DNA of 64,000 bases, taken from Haloarchaeobius sp. HME9146 (GTDB taxonomy: Archaea > Halobacteriota > Halobacteria > Halobacteriales > Natrialbaceae). Positions 1 through 7,264 of this stretch are shown in pieces. Both the position numbers and the translations under genes were made by a program. The DNA is taken from the NCBI RefSeq assembly GCF_025399835.1, contig NZ_JAODVR010000001.1, forward strand, positions 1,302,001-1,366,000. Reading direction: 5' to 3'. The notes beneath the pieces are model-generated. The model did no database searches, was not told where the DNA came from, and was given only the letters and a program-made list of their open reading frames with translations. Each line of letters opens with the position of its first letter. Position 1 is the first letter of the stretch.

Positions 1-179
1 CCGACGTGACCGGTGACGAGACGGTCGGGCAACGACTCGCGAGCGTCCAGCGGGCGGCGCGGATCCGGACCCTCCGCGGTGCCGGCATCCCGACCAGCGA
101 GTGGCGGAGCGACGAACCACTCGAGGCCGCGCTGGCGACACAGGGCGCACGCGCGCACTCCCGGGGTGTTCCAGCGTGA
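1..179 (+). CDS. C-terminal end of a DUF58-type protein (cut by window start)
   Basis: Only the last 58 codons are present, read from base 3 to the TGA at 177-179. The tail reads ...RLASVQRAARIRTLRGAGIPTSEW..., then an acidic DEPLEAAL segment. This resembles the C-terminus of DUF58 (von Willebrand A-like) proteins, which often end with an R-x-x-x-LR-x-xG-[IV] turn followed by a W-x-x-DEPL motif. DUF58 genes commonly sit next to MoxR ATPases and small membrane proteins, and both are found here. The stop overlaps the GTG of the next gene (GTGA), so the two are probably translationally coupled. The assignment rests on a short tail and on context. Confidence 0.5.
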   Translation, partial: DVTGDETVGQRLASVQRAARIRTLRGAGIPTSEWRSDEPLEAALATQGARAHSRGVPA

Positions 180-889
180 GCACGGACACGACGACCGCGC
201 CGCCGACACCCGTCTCGGTGACCTACCGCCCGACGATGCTGAGTACGGTCGTCGCGGTGGTCGCCGCGCTCGCCAGCCTCTCGTTGCTCGGCGTGGCCCG
301 CGACTCGACGATGCTCCTCGGCGCTGCGGGCGTTGGGCTGTTCACCCTCGGGCTCTGGGTCGCCTGGCGCTGGACGCGACTCCTCGGCTTCGTCGTCTCC
401 AGCCTCGGTGTCCCTCTCGTCGGGGCTGCAATCGTGTTCGCGTGGACGGGCGTCGGCCGGGCGACCGTATTCGCCACCGTCGCCCCCGCACTCCTCGGGG
501 CACTCCTCGTCGCCATCGGGCTGGCACCCGGCCGGGGCAAGCGCACCCGGACGCTCCTCAAGCTCGGGAGCGGGTTCGTCTTCCTCGCCGTGCTGGTCGC
601 GGGCGTCACCAAGCAGGCGTCGTTCGATTCACTGCTGGTCGCCGGGGTCGCCGCGGTCGTCGCCTGGGACGCGGGCGAGACCGCAGTCAACGTCGGCGAG
701 CAGCTCGGCCAGGAACCGACGACGTGGCCGGTCGAGTCCGTCCACCTGTTCGGGACGCTCGTCGTCGGGGCCATCACGGTCGGTCTCGGCCGCGTCGCAC
801 AGGGGCTCGGCACCCCCGGCCTGCCACTCACGCAGTTCGCGTTCCTGCTGGTCGCGGTCGTGGTGCTGACCGCGGCGCTGCACGAGTGA
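176..889 (+). CDS. polytopic membrane protein, DUF7519-like
   Basis: A 237-residue protein starting at GTG 176, chosen because it overlaps the upstream stop as GTGA. After about 20 polar residues it is almost entirely hydrophobic, with roughly eight predicted membrane helices. One near-invariant-looking stretch, AWDAGETAVNVGEQLG, lies between the later helices. It resembles the haloarchaeal membrane protein that accompanies DUF58 and MoxR genes (DUF7519 in my recollection). A role in envelope assembly with the DUF58/MoxR pair is inferred from context only. An in-frame ATG at 101 would extend it into the upstream gene and is less likely. Confidence 0.75.
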   Translation: MSTDTTTAPPTPVSVTYRPTMLSTVVAVVAALASLSLLGVARDSTMLLGAAGVGLFTLGLWVAWRWTRLLGFVVSSLGVPLVGAAIVFAWTGVGRATVFATVAPALLGALLVAIGLAPGRGKRTRTLLKLGSGFVFLAVLVAGVTKQASFDSLLVAGVAAVVAWDAGETAVNVGEQLGQEPTTWPVESVHLFGTLVVGAITVGLGRVAQGLGTPGLPLTQFAFLLVAVVVLTAALHE

Positions 890-963
890 GGACCTGGGAG
901 GACCCGGGGAGGACTCGGTGAGAACCCGGCGAAGACCGTTCGAAACGAGACGAAGAAGCAGAC

Positions 964-1944
964 TCAGGGTCGCGCAGACGGTGCTGGCTCACGGTTCACC
1001 CGCGGCACCGGCACCTCGTCGAGCACATCTTCGACGACCGCGCGTTTCGTCACGTCGTTCACCCGCGCGTCCGGCGTGAGCACGAGCCGGTGGTCGAGCA
1101 CCGGATGGGCGACGTCCTTCACGTCGTCCGGTATCACGTAGGACCGACCCGAGAGCGCCGCCCACGAGCGGGCCATCTCGTACAGCCGGACCGCCCCGCG
1201 CGGCGAGACGCCGACGGTCACCCGGCGGTCCTCCCGCGTCGCCTCGACGACCTCCGTGATGTAGCGGGCGAGGTCCTCGGTGACGTCGACGCGCTCCGGC
1301 ACCGCCTGCATCGCCTGGAGGTCCTCGGTAGCGACGGCCTGCTGGGCCTGTGGCTGCTGTTCGTCGCGTTCCCCCCGGCGCATGAGCATCTCGACGCCGC
1401 CCTCGGTCTCGGGGTAGCCGAGACTCGTCTTCACGAGGAAGCGGTCCTGCTGTGCCTCCGGGAGCGGGAACGTCCCCTCGCCCTGTTCGACGGGGTTCTG
1501 CGTCGCGATGACGAAGAACGGGTCCGGCAGCTGCCACGTCTCCCCGTCGACGGTCACCTGTTTCTCCTCCATCGCCTCCAGCAGCGCCGCCTGCGTCTTC
1601 GGCGACGCGCGGTTGATCTCGTCGGCGAGGACGATGTTCGCGAACAGCGGCCCCTCGTTGAAATCGAAGTCGCCCGTCCGCTCGTTGTACACGTAGGTTC
1701 CGGTCACGTCCGCCGGCAGGAGGTCGGGCGTGAACTGGACGCGAGAGAACGAGAGCCCGAGCGCGGCGGCGAAACTCCGCGCAGTCAGCGTCTTTCCGGT
1801 CCCCGGCACGTCCTCGAGAAGGACGTGGCCGCGCGAGACGATGCCGGTGAGAATCGTTTCGAGAACGGTCCGGTCGGCGATGACGGCACGCGACACCTCC
1901 GCGAGCACGTCCTCTGCGAGACGGCCTGTTTCGTCGACGTTCAT
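964..1944 (-). CDS. MoxR-family AAA+ ATPase
   Basis: A 326-residue AAA+ ATPase of the MoxR type. MoxR proteins act as chaperones that help mature protein complexes, often with vWA/DUF58 partners. Visible motifs are Walker A EDVPGTGKT (residues 44-52), Walker B VLADEINRA (105-113), sensor 1 ATQNP (147-151), and the MoxR-typical LPEAQQDRF after it. The C-terminal lid ends the protein at the usual family length. It converges with the DUF58/DUF7519-like pair, leaving 74 bases between stops. A TATA-like TAATAAG sequence lies about 26 bases upstream of the ATG, consistent with a leaderless transcript. The family is certain; the client is inferred. Confidence 0.93.
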   Translation of the reverse strand: MNVDETGRLAEDVLAEVSRAVIADRTVLETILTGIVSRGHVLLEDVPGTGKTLTARSFAAALGLSFSRVQFTPDLLPADVTGTYVYNERTGDFDFNEGPLFANIVLADEINRASPKTQAALLEAMEEKQVTVDGETWQLPDPFFVIATQNPVEQGEGTFPLPEAQQDRFLVKTSLGYPETEGGVEMLMRRGERDEQQPQAQQAVATEDLQAMQAVPERVDVTEDLARYITEVVEATREDRRVTVGVSPRGAVRLYEMARSWAALSGRSYVIPDDVKDVAHPVLDHRLVLTPDARVNDVTKRAVVEDVLDEVPVPRVNREPAPSARP

Positions 1945-2134
1945 ACCCGCCGGTTGCCCGCGACCCCTTCTTATTATGCGACGCCTATGGCGGTCGCGGG
2001 AGCGTCGGTGAACCGTCCCACGACCAGGCCGAGCTGGTTAGCACCGAGATAAGCCTCGTTCCTGGGCGCGGTGAGGCCGGTCGTGACAGGAACGCCTCGT
2101 CGGTGGGCGGCGCGAGCGCGAGAACGGGCGAGGC

Positions 2135-2356
2135 TCAGTCGGTGATCCGTACCTCGCTGTCGACCCGGTAGACGTAGCCACGCATCTCCAGCAGTTCGAG
2201 CGCGTCGACGGCGTCGGCCCGTGTGAACCCTTCGTCGACGAGCGCCTCGCGGGCGTCGGCCTCGTCGATTCCGGACTGGTCGTCCGGGATGACCTCGGAG
2301 AGGATGTCGAGCGAGTCCTCGGCGTACGGGGGGATCGGCGTCTCCTCACCTTCCAT
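2135..2356 (-). CDS. small conserved-looking protein, possible winged-helix fold
   Basis: A 73-residue acidic protein starting MEGEETPIPPYAED. The pattern is two short helices (EADAREALVDEGF, RADAVDALELLEMRGYVYRV) followed by a short beta segment (SEVRITD). That layout is compatible with a small winged-helix or UBA-like fold, but no family was recognised. The ATG at 2356 was chosen over upstream codons because the region before it is not haloarchaeal-like in composition. It lies on the same strand 123 bases after the last pilin-like gene, so it could be the tail of that operon or an independent gene. Nothing shows its role. Confidence 0.6.
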   Translation of the reverse strand: MEGEETPIPPYAEDSLDILSEVIPDDQSGIDEADAREALVDEGFTRADAVDALELLEMRGYVYRVDSEVRITD

Positions 2357-2479
2357 GGGCGCAGTTCTTGCTGACGTGTTCCGTCCGCGTACACATAGAG
2401 GTACTGCTGGATGCAGCGTCTGTCCCGGTATTCGACTGGCGGTCGAGTGCAGCACGTCGATGAGAGCGTGGTCGACGGG

Positions 2480-3022
2480 TCATCGTCCACCACCGACCAC
2501 CGGCACCACGACCGTCACCGCCGAAACCCCCTCGCGTGTCGTGACGGTAAGGTCGACCGCGACCGCGAGCACCGTGGTCTCGCCAGCCCGCTCCTGAACG
2601 ACGACGCCGTCCGCTGCCTCGCAGTTTCCGAACTGTCGCCGTGGCCCGCGCGGACACTCCGAGGCGGCCCACGCCTGCGCGGTCGTCTGGTTGTACGCGA
2701 CCTCGTAGGCGATGCCCTGGGCGACTTGCGAGGACTCGAGCGTCGCGAACCGGGGTTCCAGACTGCTTCGAACCTGTGCGACCGCGGCGTCGCGCGCTGC
2801 CCACGGCCGGCCGGTGGCGTCGCTGCCGGCCTCGTGAACCGCGCGTTCCAGGACGGCCACGCCGTCGTGGACCGGTGTCCCGGTCTCCCCGGTCGCGACC
2901 ACGTCGGGATGCGCCCCGAGTTGCAGGTAGGCGAGCGCGAGCGGGAGCAGGGCGATGGCGAGTACGCCCGCGGCGGCGAGGACGAGCTGGCCTCGTCCGC
3001 CGTCGATTCCTGCCCTCCTCAT
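2480..3022 (-). CDS. pilin-like protein, DUF7261-like
   Basis: A 180-residue protein with a type IV pilin-like N-terminus: GGRG, then QLVLAAAGVLAIALLPLALAY. That is a basic-Gly prepilin peptidase-type site followed by one hydrophobic helix. The rest is a soluble extracellular-type domain with two Cys residues (CPRG...NC) that could pair. The ATG at 3022 is favoured because it overlaps the previous stop as ATGA. It is the last of five pilin-like genes in this operon. It resembles the haloarchaeal DUF7261 group, a name I recall but could not check. It is probably a minor pilin or pseudopilin. Confidence 0.75.
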   Translation of the reverse strand: MRRAGIDGGRGQLVLAAAGVLAIALLPLALAYLQLGAHPDVVATGETGTPVHDGVAVLERAVHEAGSDATGRPWAARDAAVAQVRSSLEPRFATLESSQVAQGIAYEVAYNQTTAQAWAASECPRGPRRQFGNCEAADGVVVQERAGETTVLAVAVDLTVTTREGVSAVTVVVPVVGGGR

Positions 3023-3450
3023 ACGTACCACACTCGGATCGTCACGTCGCCGTTGCCGGTGGGGACCGTCGCGACACCGACGGGCGTCCCGGCAGGTGGC
3101 CGGTACCCCACGGCTCCATGGGGTGTCTCGACCCGGTAGAGCAGATTCTCGGGGAGTATCCTGTCCACCCGGCGGTCGAGTGCGGCCTTCTCGCGGTCGA
3201 ACGAGTCCGGGGAGGCCGCGACCTCCGCGAGACGGGTCGTGCCGTCGTGACGGGGTGGCTCGCCGGACAGCACGCTCGCGGTGTCGCCGGCGTAGGCGTC
3301 GAGTTGCGCCTGCCGGGTGTCCGCGTCGGCGAGGGGCAGGGCGAACATCGTCACGACGCCGAGGACGAGCAGGACGCCGATGCCGGCCTCGACCGCCGGC
3401 AAGGAGAGCTGGGCGCGCTGGTCACGCTGGCGGTGCCCGACCTCACGCAT
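3019..3450 (-). CDS. pilin-like protein, DUF7262-like
   Basis: A 143-residue protein. The N-terminus has a positively charged head, QRA, then QLSLPAVEAGIGVLLVLGVV, matching the archaeal class III (pilin) signal layout with cleavage expected after RA. The soluble part is short and charged and ends in a beta-rich stretch (GDVTIRVWYV). The start overlaps the upstream gene by 8 bases and the stop overlaps the next ATG as ATGA, so translation is tightly coupled on both sides. Likely a minor pilin of the PilB/PilC-type system encoded upstream. Family naming is from memory. Confidence 0.75.
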   Translation of the reverse strand: MREVGHRQRDQRAQLSLPAVEAGIGVLLVLGVVTMFALPLADADTRQAQLDAYAGDTASVLSGEPPRHDGTTRLAEVAASPDSFDREKAALDRRVDRILPENLLYRVETPHGAVGYRPPAGTPVGVATVPTGNGDVTIRVWYV

Positions 3451-4129
3451 CGACGGTCACCACCAGCACGGCCTTCGTGGTCTGTGTCGGGTAGTACGTC
3501 ACGTCGACGCTTCCGGTCGGCAGCGTCCCGGATGCGTCGAACGCCAGCGTCGTCGTCTCGAAGCGAGAGACGGGGACGGTGACCGTCCCGCGAATCCCGG
3601 CCGGGTCGTGGAGGACCACGCGCCCGTTCGCACGGACCGTCGTGACCGACACTCCGGTTGGGGGCGTAACCTGGAGCGTCACGTCGTCGGTCCGGCGCGG
3701 GAGCGTCACCGACCCGTCCGCGGTGAGGTTCGGGGTCAGTGTCGCGGTGGTCTCGCGTTCGACGAGCACGATTCGGCGCATGGTGGTCCCGCCGGTCACG
3801 TCGCCGGTCTCGACGAGCGTGCGGTCGCCGAGGCGGATGCGTACGTCGTGGCCGTCGGCGACGGGGAACTGGCGGCCGAGCGTGGCCGGATCCAGTGCAT
3901 CGAGAGCGGTCGCGTCGAGGACGTTCGCCCGGGCGGAGACCGGGCCATCGGCGGCGACCAGCCGGTCCGACAGCGAGACCGCGACCCGGCGTTCGCCGGC
4001 CTCGCGGTCCGCACCCGAGAGCGCGCTATCGGCGACGACGAGCGCCACGCCGAGGACCGCGGTGAGTGCGAGGAGGCCCACGGCGAGCGCGACGAGGTTC
4101 GCCTGCGCGCGCTCGCTCACGAGCCGCAT
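3443..4129 (-). CDS. pilin-like protein, DUF7263-like
   Basis: A 228-residue protein, the second longest pilin-like member of the operon. The head MRLVSERA is followed by QANLVALAVGLLALTAVLG, so the cleavage and assembly motif is again R-A before Q. The rest is beta-rich, with many VTL/TVT strands and an Asn-Leu-Thr (NLT) sequon, consistent with a surface or pilus-tip domain. Its ATG shares one base with the upstream stop (TGATG). Presumed substrate of the archaeal prepilin peptidase and assembled by the PilB/PilC pair encoded upstream. The exact role is unknown. Confidence 0.75.
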   Translation of the reverse strand: MRLVSERAQANLVALAVGLLALTAVLGVALVVADSALSGADREAGERRVAVSLSDRLVAADGPVSARANVLDATALDALDPATLGRQFPVADGHDVRIRLGDRTLVETGDVTGGTTMRRIVLVERETTATLTPNLTADGSVTLPRRTDDVTLQVTPPTGVSVTTVRANGRVVLHDPAGIRGTVTVPVSRFETTTLAFDASGTLPTGSVDVTYYPTQTTKAVLVVTVDA

Positions 4130-4617
4130 CAGCGCTCACCTCCTTCGAGTCGCACGATGACCCCATCGGAATCGGGGTCCTGTGCGACGACCAGGACGGC
4201 TGGCGTCGAACTCGACCAGTTCCCTTCGACGCTGGTCACGTGTTCCGGGAGCGCCAGCACGGCCTCGCTCGTGACGCGGTGGTCCGGGTGCACCAGGACG
4301 AGTCGGTTCCCCTCGGTTCGAATCTCGTACGGGTCGCCGCGAATCGTCCGGGGCAGGTCGACGGTTCGCCTGACGGCCACGTGGGACGCGTTCGGCGGAA
4401 CCGCCGCTTCCACGCGCTGGGCCGTCGCCGAGAGCGTCCGGTCGGCGACCTCGTCGCCGGTCGCCGCCCGGTAGTCCGGGACGATACCTGCATAGAGCGT
4501 CGTCGTGAGCAAGCCGAGGTAGAGCAGGACGACGCTGGTCTCCATCACCTTCCCGACGACGGGCGAGAGACCGCGGTCGGTTCCACGGTCACCGGTGCCG
4601 ACGAGCACGTCCCTCAT
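4129..4617 (-). CDS. pilin-like protein, DUF7266-like
   Basis: A 162-residue protein with the most classical pilin signature of the set: DRG, then LSPVVGKVMETSVVLLYLG. This RG-LSP context is typical of archaeal type IV pilin signal sites. A soluble domain of about 120 residues follows, with two N-glycosylation sequons (NAS, NWS) and a beta-rich C-terminus. The start overlaps the upstream stop as ATGA. It resembles haloarchaeal DUF7266 proteins (recollection). Likely a pilin or pseudopilin. An acidic residue, often at position +5 in bacterial pilins, is not obvious. Confidence 0.75.
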   Translation of the reverse strand: MRDVLVGTGDRGTDRGLSPVVGKVMETSVVLLYLGLLTTTLYAGIVPDYRAATGDEVADRTLSATAQRVEAAVPPNASHVAVRRTVDLPRTIRGDPYEIRTEGNRLVLVHPDHRVTSEAVLALPEHVTSVEGNWSSSTPAVLVVAQDPDSDGVIVRLEGGER

Positions 4618-5339
4618 TCGCCCACCTCCAGCGAGAGGTCGTGGACCACGAGATACACCGTTCGTTCGCCGGGGAACGTCGCAACGACGCTCTCGGTCCC
4701 GTCGCCGTCGAGGTCGCGGCTCGTCACCGTCGCGCCGAGGTCCTCGAAGTAGTCGCGCCAGGCCGCGGGCGTGGTCGTCTCGACAGCCAGCCGGTACTCG
4801 TCGGCGCGGAGTTGCCGGCGGTCGTGCGAGACGTTCGTCCGGAGGGAGACGGGGTGGCCGGCGAGGCTCATCGCGGCCGACTCGTCGAGCGTCGCGACGC
4901 CGACGACGAGTACGTCGCCGCCGGCGCTCGCGACGACCGGTGGGTCACGCGCCATGCGCGCACCCGGGCCGTCGCCGCGGACGATGGCACCCGCCAGGAA
5001 GGCGACGCGGTGGCTGCCGGACTCGTACACCAGGGCGTCCGCCTCGACGGTTGCCACGGTCGCGGAGTCGTTCAGCAGCCGGACAGTTCGAGGAACGGTT
5101 CGGAGGGTCCCGTCGGTGGCCTGGATGCGGCCGACGTGGCTCCCGGTCACCTCGACCGGTCTGAGCGCGCTGTCGAGTCCATCGCTGACGCGGCTGGCGT
5201 CCGCGGCGGCCGCCCCGTTCTCAACTGCCAGCCCGATACTCGCGGTCAGCGCGCCGAGGGCAAGGACGGTGATGCCTAGTAAGAGGGCGACGCCGATGAC
5301 GGAGGACATGGCTCGCGAGGAGCGCGTCGTTCCGTTCAT
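4614..5339 (-). CDS. type IV pilin N-terminal-domain protein, DUF7289-like
   Basis: A 241-residue protein starting MNGTTRSSRA and then MSSVIGVALLLGITVLALG, an archaeal pilin/archaellin-type N-terminal helix. The long soluble domain carries sequons NDS and NVS and ends VHDLSLEVGE. The ATG at 5339 overlaps the PilC-type stop as ATGA, so a much longer upstream reading in the same frame is not the real gene. As the longest pilin-like member, placed directly after the assembly genes, it is the best candidate for a major or tip subunit. That is inference from position and size. Confidence 0.8.
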   Translation of the reverse strand: MNGTTRSSRAMSSVIGVALLLGITVLALGALTASIGLAVENGAAAADASRVSDGLDSALRPVEVTGSHVGRIQATDGTLRTVPRTVRLLNDSATVATVEADALVYESGSHRVAFLAGAIVRGDGPGARMARDPPVVASAGGDVLVVGVATLDESAAMSLAGHPVSLRTNVSHDRRQLRADEYRLAVETTTPAAWRDYFEDLGATVTSRDLDGDGTESVVATFPGERTVYLVVHDLSLEVGE

Positions 5340-7264
5340 ACCATCCCCACCCCCCGGAAGACGACGTGGGCGACGAGCACCAGCGAGCCGGAGTGCAACA
5401 GCGCGTCGTACCAGCCGCGGTTCGCCATCCCGGCGAACCAGCCGCTGGCGAGCATCGTCGCCTGGGTGACGACGTAGAACCGGAAGTGCTCGCGGTCGAC
5501 CTGGACCGCGTTCGGGTCGAGGGCGAAGCCCGTCCCGGGCGTCGAGACCGCCGAGAGCTGGGCGAAGCTGTCCAGCACGTAGGTGTTGACGGCGATCATG
5601 ATGCCGACGATGAGGAGGGCGACGGTCCAGCCGACCGCGACGTACACCAACATCGCGTTCTGTAACGCCTTCTTCTCGTGGTAGAGGCGGCCGACCTCGG
5701 TCTGGAGCGTGTCGAAGACGGTCTCGACGTCGCTGCCGGCGTCGAGCGCGCCCGTCACGAGGCCCATGGTCTGTTCGGCCAGCGGCGTGCCCACCCGGTC
5801 GACGAACCGCGCCAGCGCCTGCGCCCGGAGGTCCCCGGTTCGCGTCGTGAGCGTGGCGTTGAACGCGAGGTCTGCCACGTCGGCGTCGAGCGCACCGAGG
5901 TCCACGTCCCGGGCGACCAGCGAGACGGCCTCCGCGAAGGGTCGCCCGAGGGCGATGTGGCCCGAGATGGCGTGGACGAAGTCCTTGATCTCTCGGTCCT
6001 TGGCGTCGTCGACGCCGGCACGGCGCATCGCGACCGCCCCGACGGGAACCGCGTAGGCGACGTAGCCGAGGAGGATGGCCGAGACGGGACGCTCGCCCAA
6101 TACGAAGACGACGAGGACGAACAGCAGGGCCGGGAGCGCCCACACGACTGCGGCACTGGCGGGATTCGTGGTGGCGGTCGCGAGTGTCTGGAGAACGCCG
6201 GAGGGCCGCCGGTAGCTCGGGACGCCGTTCGGGGGCCGGAGGTGGCCGACAAGACTGGCCGCGCACCAGCCCACGACGAGAACGAACAGGGCCGAACCGT
6301 AGACGATGAGCTGGCGCGCGGTCACCGGCCCGACGGGCGTGGGTGTCGGCTGGTTCAGTCCCGGCGTCAGCACGCTCATCACGGTCAGGACGATGACGAG
6401 CAGCGCGGGCAGGACGAGCAGGACGATGAACAGCTCGGCGAGCAGTTCGAGGAAGCCCTCGGCGCGGTCGCGGTCCCGGGTCTGGCGGTGGCCGAGCATC
6501 CGCGCCTCCATCTGGAGGTAGCTGGTCAGCTCCGCGGCCCCCTGGTCGGCGTGCTCGCGGAACTTCAGCAGGAACGGGGCCAGGGCGTCGCGCGAGGGCG
6601 TGTCGCGGGCGACGATTCGCAACCCGGCGTCGAGACTGCCTGTCAGCGCCGCCTTGTTCAGGACCGTCCGGGCGGCGACTGCCGTCTCGCCGTAGGCCTC
6701 CCGGTTGTCGGCGACCTTGCGGAGCATGTCGCGCTGGTCGTCGCTGCCGGTCGAGAGCGCCCGAAGGTATCGGACTGCACCCGGCAGGGTCCGGTCGATG
6801 TCGGTCCGGCGGGCCGCGGCGACCCACTTGAGGTATCGACCGCCGAACAGGCGGGTCACCCACTTGCCACCGCCACCGAGGACGAGGGCGACCGCCAGCG
6901 CGTGCGCGAGTGGCGGGAGCGACGGGACGGTTCCGGGCGCGAGTACCGGAACCCCTGCGGCGAGGAAGTCGACGACCGTCGTCATGACGCGGTCGCCGAG
7001 GGCCAGCGTCAGCCAGCCGCCGAACGCGGCACACGCGAGGCCGACCAGCCACGACCCGGCGTACACCCGGGAGACGTACAGGTCGAACGGCACGTCGATG
7101 GCCGTCGCCCGGTACCGTTTCCGGTCGGCATCGTGGCGTCGCCGGTCGGCGTGGCGCGAGAACAGCGCGTAACAGAGCCGGTCGAGGAGTCCGTCGCGCT
7201 CGCCAGCGAGGACGGGCGTGTTCCCGTCACCGGTGGCCGTGTTCGAGAGGGTCGACCGACTCAC
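5336..7264 (-). CDS. PilC/TadC-type pilus assembly membrane protein (T2SS F family)
   Basis: A 642-residue polytopic protein of the type II secretion F / PilC family. This is the membrane platform that works with a PilB-type ATPase in archaeal type IV pili. Two T2SSF-like cytoplasmic repeats are visible. The first is near residues 150-270 (LPGAVRYLRALSTGSDD...FLLKFREHADQGA); the second follows the central helices (IKDFVHAISGHIALGRPFAEA...). Hydrophobic clusters such as FIVLLVLPALLVIVLTVMSV and VGWTVALLIVGIMIAV flank them. The gene overlaps the ATPase stop as ATGA and the first pilin-like gene likewise. Paralogues are common in haloarchaea, so no numbered pil symbol is assigned. Confidence 0.9.
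   Translation of the reverse strand: MSRSTLSNTATGDGNTPVLAGERDGLLDRLCYALFSRHADRRRHDADRKRYRATAIDVPFDLYVSRVYAGSWLVGLACAAFGGWLTLALGDRVMTTVVDFLAAGVPVLAPGTVPSLPPLAHALAVALVLGGGGKWVTRLFGGRYLKWVAAARRTDIDRTLPGAVRYLRALSTGSDDQRDMLRKVADNREAYGETAVAARTVLNKAALTGSLDAGLRIVARDTPSRDALAPFLLKFREHADQGAAELTSYLQMEARMLGHRQTRDRDRAEGFLELLAELFIVLLVLPALLVIVLTVMSVLTPGLNQPTPTPVGPVTARQLIVYGSALFVLVVGWCAASLVGHLRPPNGVPSYRRPSGVLQTLATATTNPASAAVVWALPALLFVLVVFVLGERPVSAILLGYVAYAVPVGAVAMRRAGVDDAKDREIKDFVHAISGHIALGRPFAEAVSLVARDVDLGALDADVADLAFNATLTTRTGDLRAQALARFVDRVGTPLAEQTMGLVTGALDAGSDVETVFDTLQTEVGRLYHEKKALQNAMLVYVAVGWTVALLIVGIMIAVNTYVLDSFAQLSAVSTPGTGFALDPNAVQVDREHFRFYVVTQATMLASGWFAGMANRGWYDALLHSGSLVLVAHVVFRGVGMV

Noticed and set aside
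4614-7052. An 812-codon reading frame covering the PilC-type gene
   Set aside because: Only its last 241 residues are real (the first pilin-like protein); the ATGA overlap at 5336-5339 marks the true start.
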